Assembly (NCBI GenBank): GCA_015065295.1
Contig: SVQN01000001.1
Coordinates: 62,001-126,000 of the forward strand
DNA length: 64,000 nucleotides
From: Oscillospiraceae bacterium
GTDB lineage: Bacteria; Bacillota; Clostridia; Oscillospirales; CAG-272
Reading direction: 5' to 3'
Made by a program: the position numbers and the translations under genes. The notes beneath the pieces were generated by a model. It was not told the origin of the DNA and made no database searches. It was given only the letters and a program-made list of their open reading frames with translations. Below, in pieces: positions 40,059 through 46,890 of this stretch (position 1 is the first letter of the stretch; each line of letters begins with the position of its first letter).

Positions 40059-40835
40059 TTACTTGATAACGGGAGCAAGGAAGGTGAGGTCAGCACCGCC
40101 GATACCAGCGATAATGATCTTTTCGCCGTTAGCCTTGGTAACCTTGCGAACAGGAGCGAGGAAGGGATCGTTGGTGATGTTGAGAACAAATTCTTCTTCA
40201 GCAACTTCTTCAACTACAGCTTCTTCTTCAACAACTTCTTCAACGATAGCTTCTTCAGCTACAACTTCTTCAGCTGCAACTTCTTCAGCAACAGCTTCTT
40301 CAACTGCAACTTCTTCAGCAACAGCTTCTTCAACTGCAACTTCTTCAGCAACAACTTCTTCAACTACAGCTTCTTCAGCAACAGCTTCTTCAACTACAGC
40401 TTCTTCAGCAACAGCTTCTTCAACTACAGCTTCTTCAGCTACAACTTCTGCGATGGGAGCGGGAGTGTTAGCGATGAGTTCGATAAGAGCGGTGATGAAT
40501 TCTTCGGGAAGTTCAATGTTGAGGGTAGCAGCGTAGAGCTTGAGGTTTTCAGCAGTGATTTCGATGCCGCTGTTCAGAATCAGGGTAACAACTTCGGGAG
40601 TGAGTTCGAGGCCGTATTCAGCAGCGAGAGCAACAACTGCGTTTACGTCAACAGCAACGATGAGTTCTTCAACAACAGTGTCTTCTTCAGCAACTGCTTC
40701 TTCAGCAGCAACTTCTTCAACAACAGCGGGTTCTTCAACGATTGCTTCGTCAACAACAGCTTCTTCTGCCATAACTGCGGGAGTCATTGCAGCGCAGAGA
40801 AGAGCTGCGAGAATGAGAGAAAGAGTCTTCTTCAT
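40059..40835 (-). CDS. Exported E/V/A-repeat protein
   Basis: 258 residues from the ATG at 40835; AGGAGG is 12 bases upstream, a long spacing, but no other in-frame start exists. A signal peptide (1-23, ending in AMA-like) is followed by two acidic repeat tracts built from VVEEAVAEE-type units, flanking a globular segment of about 80 residues ('YGLELTPEVVTLILNSG', 'LKLYAATLNIELPEEFI'). A short C-terminal region follows ('DPFLAPVRKVTKANG'). At DNA level the repeats are 15-base units. It is probably a flexible surface spacer; the same kind of tract occurs in the protein at 22978. Confidence 0.65.
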   Translation of the reverse strand: MKKTLSLILAALLCAAMTPAVMAEEAVVDEAIVEEPAVVEEVAAEEAVAEEDTVVEELIVAVDVNAVVALAAEYGLELTPEVVTLILNSGIEITAENLKLYAATLNIELPEEFITALIELIANTPAPIAEVVAEEAVVEEAVAEEAVVEEAVAEEAVVEEVVAEEVAVEEAVAEEVAVEEAVAEEVAAEEVVAEEAIVEEVVEEEAVVEEVAEEEFVLNITNDPFLAPVRKVTKANGEKIIIAGIGGADLTFLAPVIK

Positions 40836-40869
40836 TTTTTTAAAAATCCTCCTAAGATAGATTATCCAT

Positions 40870-40898
40870 ATTATATCACAATCTTTTCCGATTGTCAC
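40870..40898 (-). promoter_or_regulatory. Promoter of the E/V/A-repeat protein gene
   Basis: Minus-strand GTGACA (40893-40898), 17-base spacer, TATAAT (40870-40875). Confidence 0.7.
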
Positions 40899-41184
40899 TA
40901 TTTTCCGGAAAAATTTTATGTACAAGAATTAACAAAAAAAATGATGAAAACTTGTCAAAACGGGGAATCTCCACAGAATAGGCGTAGTTTGGCGGCCGCA
41001 CTCTAAAATACAGGAGTACATTCAGAAGTAACTGGAAGAAGATAAATGGTCTGAGGCCTCCTTTCTTCGACTTAATGCTACCACAATTTTCTTATCAGTG
41101 TTAATGCAGCCTCAAATGCCTTTTCTGCATTTACTTTGAGAATTAACCGAAAATTTTTCTTCCTTACAAATTTCACATTTACCC
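40899..41184. other. Intergenic, nothing recognised
   Basis: About 285 bases between divergent promoters. I see no open frame with a ribosome-binding site and no copy of the repeat families. Confidence 0.5.
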
Positions 41185-41213
41185 TTGACAAACTCCGCTG
41201 TCTGCGATACAAT
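41185..41213 (+). promoter_or_regulatory. Promoter of the T-box transcript
   Basis: TTGACA, 17-base spacer, TACAAT. Confidence 0.8.
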
Positions 41214-41219
41214 ATACCC

Positions 41220-41512
41220 AATAGCGATGACGGAGAGCGTACGGACGTAAGATTTCCAGAGAATGCGGCAGCCGATTTTTTCGGCAGACGGTGTGAGCCG
41301 CTGATCCCAACCCCGATACGGTAGCTCCCAAGCTGAAAGAAAGAAAACGGCTCCGCCGTGAGTAGAATCTTTCCGTACCTGCCCCGTAAACGGCATAGGA
41401 CTTGCTGGAGTCCGAGAGAGGCAGATTTTTCGTTTTTTCCGGAAATCTGCAATTTGAGTGGTACCGCGGACATGATCGTTCGTCTCAAAGTTTCTCTTTG
41501 GGGCGTTTTTTT
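41220..41512 (+). promoter_or_regulatory. T-box riboswitch leader
   Basis: The leader has the T-box parts in order: GATGA...AGAG near 41225-41237 (stem I K-turn side), an AGAGA-type loop (CCAGAGAATGCGG, 41256-41268), the distal GGTGTGAGCCG, a stem III hairpin (GCAGATTT/AAATCTGC), the T-box GAGTGGTACCGCGG (41456-41469) and an intrinsic terminator (41481-41504, T-run to 41512). Uncharged tRNA would stabilise the antiterminator. The specifier loop appears to be ATACGGTAG (41316-41324) before CTCC. GTA (Val) or GGT (Gly) are the likeliest codons, and TAC (Tyr) cannot be excluded. Confidence 0.9.
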
Positions 41513-41556
41513 ATTGAATCCGTCCCGCCAAATCTCACTTCTGTCTGGAGTTTATC

Positions 41557-43860
41557 ATGAAAAGCAATATTACCGCGCTGGAATTCAAAATCCACGAAAT
41601 GGCCGCCCGTATCGCGGCTCTTCGGGAAATCGAAGGCTTTACCACTGCCGAAATGGCGGCGAAAACCGGGATTCCCGAGGATGAATACATCGAGTGCGAA
41701 AGCGGACGTTCGAACCTGACCTTCGCCTTCATCTACCGCTGTGCGCTGGCGTTCAACGTGGACGTCACCGATATCATCGAGGGGAAAAGCCCGACGCTTG
41801 CCGGCTACACCGTTACCCGTGCCGGAAACGGTCAGAAAATCGAACAGGCGCACGGTCTGACCTACTTCAACCTCGCATCCTCCTTCAAGAACCGTATCGC
41901 CGAACCGCTGTACGTCGTTGCCGAATACAGTGAAGCCGCCGAACGTTCCGACATCGAACTGACAACGCATGACGGTCAGGAATGCGACATCGTTGTTTCC
42001 GGTACTCTCAAGGTGCAGGTCGGCGAACACAGCGAAATCCTCCACGAAGGTGACAGCATCTATTACGACAGCTCCACCCCGCACGGCATGATCGCTCTCG
42101 ACGGTAAGGACTGTCTGTTCTATGCGATCGTTCTGAATCCGTCCGTGGAAGCCGAAGACGAACGCGAAGTCGAAATGACCGCCGCTCGTCCCTCTCCCGT
42201 TGCCACAACGGACAAGTCCAAATTCCTCTACAAGCAGTACATCGAAACCAAAAAGGATGAAAACGGTACTCCCGTCTCGATTAAATTTACCGGCGAGGAC
42301 AAATTCAACTTTGCCTTTGACATTATCGACCGGCTCGGCACTGAAAAGCCCGACAAGCTGGCGATGCTTTACGTTGCCAACGACTGCGTGACCGAAAAGC
42401 GCATCACCTTCCACGACCTCAAGCGTGCGTCCGCACAGTGCGCGAACTACTTCAAGTCGCTCGGCATCAAGAAGGGCGACCGCGTCATGCTCATCCTCAA
42501 GCGGCACTATCAGTACTGGTTTGCGATGCTCGGTCTGAACAAGCTCGGTGCGATTGCAATTCCCGCGCCGAACCAGCTTCTTGTGCATGACCTCGAATAC
42601 CGCTTCAACTCCGCCGGTGTTTCCGCAATCCTCTGCACTGCCGACGGCGATACCGCGCATCAGGTCGATCTCGCCGCCGAAAAATGCGATACGCTCAAGA
42701 CGAAAATCATCGTCAACGGCGAACGCGAAGGCTGGCGCAATTTCGATGAAGAATACAACCTGTTCAGCGGCAAGTTCGAACGCACCGACGACAGTCCGTG
42801 CGGCGACGATCCTCTTCTCATGTTCTTCACCTCCGGTACAACCGGTTATCCGAAGATTGCCATGCACAACCACAAGTACCCGCTCGGTCACTTCCACACG
42901 GCGAAATACTGGCACTGCGTGGATTCGTCCGACACCGGTCTGCACTTCACCATTTCCGACACCGGCTGGGCAAAGTCGATGTGGGGCAAGATGTACGGTC
43001 AGTGGCTCTGCGAAGCGGCGATTTTCGTCTTCGACTTCGATCGGTTCGACGCGGCAAAGATTCTGCCGATGATCGGCAAGCACCGCATCACGACCTTCTG
43101 CGCGCCGCCGACGATGTATCGTATGCTTATCAAGGAAGACCTGTCGAAGTATGATTTTTCTTCCCTCAAGCACGCGACCACCGCAGGCGAAGCCCTCAAC
43201 CCGGAAGTTTACCGCAAATTCGAAGAAATCACCGGACTCCAGATCATGGAAGGCTTCGGTCAGTCCGAAACGACCTGCATGATCGGCAACCTGACCGGCG
43301 CACCGCATAAGCTCGGCTCCATGGGACGTCCGTGCCCGCTTTACGATATCCACCTCATCGACGCGGACGGCAACGAAACCGCGGACGGTGAAACGGGTGA
43401 AATCGTAGTCAACGTTGCGAACGGCGCACCGTGCGGCCTCTTCACCGGCTACTACAACGATGAAGCCAAGACCGCCGAAGTATGGCACGACGGCTACTAC
43501 CACACCGGCGACACCGCATGGCGCGACGAAGACGGCTTCCTCTGGTACGTCGGCCGCGTGGACGACGTCATCAAGTCGTCCGGCTACCGCATCGGCCCGT
43601 TCGAAATTGAAAACGTCATCATGGAACTTCCCTACGTTGTGGAATGCGGCGTATCGCCCGAACCGGACGAAATCCGCGGCCAGGTTGTCAAAGCGTCGAT
43701 CGTCCTGACGAAAGGCACCGAACCGACCGAAGACCTCAAGAAAGAAATCCAGAACTACGTCAAGCAGAACACCGCGCCGTACAAATACCCGCGCATCATC
43801 GTCTTCCGCGACGAACTCCCAAAGACCACCAGCGGCAAGATTATGCGTAATAAGTTATAA
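41557..43860 (+). CDS. HTH-cupin-acyl-CoA synthetase fusion (AMP-forming)
   Basis: 767 residues in three parts. Residues 1-70 are an XRE-type helix-turn-helix ('RIAALREIEGFTTAEMAAK'). Residues 80-190 are a cupin barrel ('GQECDIVVSGTLKVQVG', 'LHEGDSIYYDSSTPHGM'). Residues 215-767 are an AMP-forming acyl-CoA synthetase close to the medium-chain/ACSM group: P-loop 'MFFTSGTTGYPKIAMHN', 'EGFGQSETT', 'YYHTGDTAWRDEDGFLWYVG' and the catalytic Lys in 'PKTTSGKIMRNKL'. It activates a carboxylic acid to its CoA ester. The T-box upstream ties expression to one uncharged tRNA, so the acid may be a precursor of that amino acid (for example a branched-chain or aryl acid used by reductive carboxylation); this is inference. 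GGAG lies 6 bases before the ATG. Confidence 0.85.
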   Translation: MKSNITALEFKIHEMAARIAALREIEGFTTAEMAAKTGIPEDEYIECESGRSNLTFAFIYRCALAFNVDVTDIIEGKSPTLAGYTVTRAGNGQKIEQAHGLTYFNLASSFKNRIAEPLYVVAEYSEAAERSDIELTTHDGQECDIVVSGTLKVQVGEHSEILHEGDSIYYDSSTPHGMIALDGKDCLFYAIVLNPSVEAEDEREVEMTAARPSPVATTDKSKFLYKQYIETKKDENGTPVSIKFTGEDKFNFAFDIIDRLGTEKPDKLAMLYVANDCVTEKRITFHDLKRASAQCANYFKSLGIKKGDRVMLILKRHYQYWFAMLGLNKLGAIAIPAPNQLLVHDLEYRFNSAGVSAILCTADGDTAHQVDLAAEKCDTLKTKIIVNGEREGWRNFDEEYNLFSGKFERTDDSPCGDDPLLMFFTSGTTGYPKIAMHNHKYPLGHFHTAKYWHCVDSSDTGLHFTISDTGWAKSMWGKMYGQWLCEAAIFVFDFDRFDAAKILPMIGKHRITTFCAPPTMYRMLIKEDLSKYDFSSLKHATTAGEALNPEVYRKFEEITGLQIMEGFGQSETTCMIGNLTGAPHKLGSMGRPCPLYDIHLIDADGNETADGETGEIVVNVANGAPCGLFTGYYNDEAKTAEVWHDGYYHTGDTAWRDEDGFLWYVGRVDDVIKSSGYRIGPFEIENVIMELPYVVECGVSPEPDEIRGQVVKASIVLTKGTEPTEDLKKEIQNYVKQNTAPYKYPRIIVFRDELPKTTSGKIMRNKL

Positions 43861-43869
43861 GATTTTTCT

Positions 43870-43925
43870 CGGGGGAACCTTTTTTAAGGAAAAAGGTTCC
43901 CCCGAACCCCTTCCAAAAACCTTTT
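43870..43925 (+). repeat. Family D hairpin repeat
   Basis: A 15-bp perfect stem (43870-43884 with 43890-43904) and AACCCCTTCCAAAAACCTTTTC, matching 3399 and 30593. It directly follows the ligase gene and probably ends its transcript. Confidence 0.75.
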
Positions 43926-43998
43926 CAAACAAAAAAGACAGAGTATGTGCAAATCGAAAAAAGCGAAAATCCCAAGCCTTCCTCCCCGGCTTGTTACT

Positions 43999-44172
43999 AC
44001 TGAACGCACGATTTGGACAGCTTTGCACCCAAACCTTGTCTCTTCCTAAAAATCTGAATGCGGGCAAACCGCTGTCTGTCCGAGCCCTCAAGGGCGAGTC
44101 CCCCGAACGCCAAGCCGGGAATTCACAAAGGGGCGGCGTCTGAGCCCCTTTGTGCGCCGTCCGCGCAGGACA
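43999..44172 (+). repeat. Family A structured repeat, copy A2
   Basis: Hairpin GCCCTCAAGGGC (44084-44095), the 11-bp CACAAAGGGGC stem and GTCC/GGAC. It is followed by the hairpin GTCTGCA/TGCAGAC (44180-44195), in the place where other copies carry a terminator. Confidence 0.85.
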
Positions 44173-44299
44173 ATGTCAAGTCTGCACTTGCAGACAATCA
44201 GCAGGCAAAATAAAAATTTCAAAAAAACAAAAAAATTTTCTCCCCCATGCAATAAAACCGCACCCCGGTGCATTATTAAAATGAAAGGTGGTGGAACCC

Positions 44300-44890
44300 G
44301 TGATTTTACTTCATCTGGCAGAACTCGACGGACTTCGTGAAACGGTCGATCCGTCCGCACTCGATATCTATCTCCGGCGGATCGCGCAGGGCGATACCCA
44401 CGCCCTCGAATGCCTGTATCATGAAACCTCCTCTTCGGTTTACGCGTACGCATTGTCGATCCTGAAAAATCCCCACGATGCGGAGGACGTACTGCATGAC
44501 TGCTACCTCGCGGTGCACAGCGCGGCGGTCAACTACAGCTCGTCCGGCAAACCGATGGCATGGCTCATCACCATTGCAAAAAACCTCTGTCTCATGAAGC
44601 TCCGCGAACGGAAGAAAAAAGCGGATGTCGAGGATGAGGATTTCTTCATCAACGCACAGACCCGCGCCGATTCCGCACTCACCCCGGAGGATGCCTTCAT
44701 CCTGAACGAGTGCATGAACGAGCTTTCCGACGAGGAACGGCAGATCGTCGTCCTGCACGTCGTCTCCGGCTTCAAACACCGGGAAATCGCGGCATTTCTG
44801 GACATGGCACTCCCCACCGTACTTTCCAAATATCACCGCGCATTAAAAAAGCTGAAAACTTCACTTTTGAAAGGAGAACGGGAACAATGA
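44300..44890 (+). CDS. ECF-type sigma factor
   Basis: 196 residues from the GTG at 44300, with AAAGGTGG 8 bases upstream; GTGs at 44288 and 44291 are alternatives. Region 2: 'DAEDVLHDCYLAVHSAAVNY' and 'PMAWLITIAKNLCLMKLRER'. Region 4: 'LSDEERQIVVLHVVSGFKHR' and 'AFLDMALPTVLSKYHRALKK'. It overlaps the next gene by 4 bases (ATGA), and that gene encodes an RsgI-like membrane protein, so the pair is a sigma/anti-sigma unit. The signal and target promoters are not known. Confidence 0.88.
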   Translation: MILLHLAELDGLRETVDPSALDIYLRRIAQGDTHALECLYHETSSSVYAYALSILKNPHDAEDVLHDCYLAVHSAAVNYSSSGKPMAWLITIAKNLCLMKLRERKKKADVEDEDFFINAQTRADSALTPEDAFILNECMNELSDEERQIVVLHVVSGFKHREIAAFLDMALPTVLSKYHRALKKLKTSLLKGEREQ

Positions 44891-46710
44891 GAAACGATGA
44901 TCTTCAGGCGAAAATCAAAACCGCATTTGACCATGCCGCACCGGATATTCTCGATTCCGTACTCTCGGATATCGCTTCCGGGAACTCCGATACCAAACCG
45001 ATTCTTGTCATGGGAGGACAGAACAATATGAAAAATACCATCCGAAACCTCACCGCAATCGCCGCTGCTGCCGTCCTCGTGATCGGCGGAGGCGCAGGAC
45101 TTGCCGTATACAACAACAATTACAAGGTCGCATCGACCATTTCCCTCGACGTCAACCCCAGCGTGGAAATCACCGCCAATAAGAAGGAAGACGTTCTCGC
45201 TGTCAACGCCCTCAACGACGACGGACGGAAGATCATCGGCGACATGGATTTCTCCGGCAGCAGCATCGACGTGACCGTCAACGCTCTGATCGGCTCCATG
45301 CTCCGCGAAGGCTATCTCTCCGACCTCGCCAACTCCATTCTCATCAGCGTGGAAGACGATGACGCGAACCACGGCGCACAGCTCCGTAAAAAGCTGGCGG
45401 ACGACGTGAACGCGATTCTTCAGGTCAACGCTTTCGACGGCGCGGTTCTCAGCCAGACCGTCACCAAAAACAGCGACGCATGGACGCTCGCGGAAGAATA
45501 CGGCATCACGGCAGGCAAGGCACAGCTCGTCAGCGAAATCGTTGCCGGAAATCCCGTGCATACGTTCGATGAACTGGCGAAGCTGTCGATCAACGAGCTG
45601 AATCTGCTCAGCACCAATCCCACCGTAACGACCACAGCGGAATCCGTCGGTCAGGCAAGCGATAAGGCGTACATCGGTCGTGACCGTGCGAAGGAAATCG
45701 CACTGGAAAACGCGGGAATTACCGAGGCAGCTGTGCGTACTCTCGAAATAGAGATCGACTATGAAGGCGGAAAAATGGTGTATGAAGTGGAAATCTATGC
45801 TGACCAGAAGGAATACGACTATGACATCCACGCGGAAACCGGCGAAATTCTGAAATACGATGCCGAACATGACGATGACGACTGGGTATTCGACTGGAAC
45901 AATCAGGTCTACGTTCAGGAAGAAAAGCCGAAGAAATCCTCCGGCATGGCAGAAGCTCCCGAAGGAGATTACCTCTCCGTAGACGAAGTCAAGACCATTG
46001 TTTTTGAACACGCGGGCGTTACGGAAGACACTGTTTTCGATCTCGAAACCGAATTCGACTATGACGACGGACGTGCCGAATACGAAATCGACTTTGAATC
46101 CGGCGAATTCGATTATGACTATGACGTGGATGCCGTTACCGGCGAGATCCGCAGGGATGTCAAAAAGTATGACCCCGAAAATCTTATCGAACACGGAATT
46201 GACAAGGAATCCATTGTGAAGAAGATTATACTTCGTGAAGAAGATTTCGATGCTGTACAAAAATCCATCGTAGCAGGTGACCTTGAAAGAATCGTTTCGA
46301 TCGCAGCGGAATATGATATCGTTCTCCCCTACGAAACGGTAGAAGATATTTTGGTTGACCGAAAGGCGAATAATAAAGATCAACTTACAGCAGGCGATGT
46401 GACCGCATTTGCGAAGAATCTCAGTACGGCAGAAGCTGCCGCTGTAGCTTCACTCATCAACGGAAAAGCCGTTGCTTCCGTGAATACCGGAAATACGGAC
46501 TATATCACCGCCGAACGTGCGAAGGAAATCGCGCTCACCCACGCAAACGTGACGGAAACCAATGTCTTCGACTACGACTGCGAATTCGACAACGAAAAAG
46601 GCCGCGCGGTTTACGAAATCGACTTTGACTCCATGAACTACGAGCATGAATATGACATCGACGCAGTGACCGGAGAAATTCTGAAAAGCGAAAAAGAACC
46701 CCTCGACTGA
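44887..46710 (+). CDS. RsgI-like anti-sigma factor with three PepSY-type repeats
   Basis: 607 residues, translationally coupled to the sigma gene (AAAGGAG upstream). A cytoplasmic head of about 52 residues is followed by one transmembrane helix (about 54-75). Just outside it, 'STISLDVNPSVEIT' is the RsgI periplasmic-domain signature; the Asn-Pro bond (90-91) is the reported self-cleavage site in that family. Beyond lie three PepSY-like repeats (about 261-325, 361-425, 545-607), each with 'AKEIALENAG'- or 'VFEHAGVTE'-type helices and a closing 'DAVTGEI' strand. The outer domains probably sense a wall or protease signal and release the sigma factor through regulated proteolysis. Confidence 0.82.
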   Translation: MRNDDLQAKIKTAFDHAAPDILDSVLSDIASGNSDTKPILVMGGQNNMKNTIRNLTAIAAAAVLVIGGGAGLAVYNNNYKVASTISLDVNPSVEITANKKEDVLAVNALNDDGRKIIGDMDFSGSSIDVTVNALIGSMLREGYLSDLANSILISVEDDDANHGAQLRKKLADDVNAILQVNAFDGAVLSQTVTKNSDAWTLAEEYGITAGKAQLVSEIVAGNPVHTFDELAKLSINELNLLSTNPTVTTTAESVGQASDKAYIGRDRAKEIALENAGITEAAVRTLEIEIDYEGGKMVYEVEIYADQKEYDYDIHAETGEILKYDAEHDDDDWVFDWNNQVYVQEEKPKKSSGMAEAPEGDYLSVDEVKTIVFEHAGVTEDTVFDLETEFDYDDGRAEYEIDFESGEFDYDYDVDAVTGEIRRDVKKYDPENLIEHGIDKESIVKKIILREEDFDAVQKSIVAGDLERIVSIAAEYDIVLPYETVEDILVDRKANNKDQLTAGDVTAFAKNLSTAEAAAVASLINGKAVASVNTGNTDYITAERAKEIALTHANVTETNVFDYDCEFDNEKGRAVYEIDFDSMNYEHEYDIDAVTGEILKSEKEPLD

Positions 46711-46728
46711 TTTTTTGTGAAACTGCCC

Positions 46729-46757
46729 AAGGGTACGGTATTCTCCGTACCCTTTTT
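46729..46757 (+). terminator. Terminator of the sigma/anti-sigma operon
   Basis: A 10-bp stem (AAGGGTACGG with CCGTACCCTT) and a T-run, 19 bases after the stop codon. Confidence 0.85.
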
Positions 46758-46773
46758 CTGTCGCCGCAGACAA

Positions 46774-46820
46774 ACACAACATCTTGTGGTCTGCAAATTT
46801 TGTCACCACAAGATATTGAC
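46774..46820 (+). promoter_or_regulatory. Two NrdR boxes
   Basis: Box 1 (46774-46789) is ACACAACATCTTGTGG and box 2 (46805-46820), read on the minus strand, is GTCAATATCTTGTGGT. Each fits the ACACwATATaTwGTGT consensus with a few mismatches. Their starts are 31 bases apart, three helical turns, as known for NrdR pairs. Box 2 overlaps the -35 element, so repression by NrdR is expected. Confidence 0.8.
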
Positions 46821-46844
46821 AAGAGAGGACAGATATGATATAAT
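46816..46844 (+). promoter_or_regulatory. Consensus promoter of nrdD
   Basis: Perfect TTGACA, 17-base spacer, perfect TATAAT, 46 bases before the start codon. Confidence 0.88.
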
Positions 46845-46890
46845 AGGCGCACTCGAATCACTGACCCGAAATACAGAAACGGAGTATTCT

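Noticed and set aside
39963..41006. A plus-strand frame coding an unusual Phe/Asn/Ser repeat protein
   Set aside because: It is the antisense reading of the 15-base repeat units of the E/V/A protein, which has a signal peptide, promoter and terminator on the minus strand.
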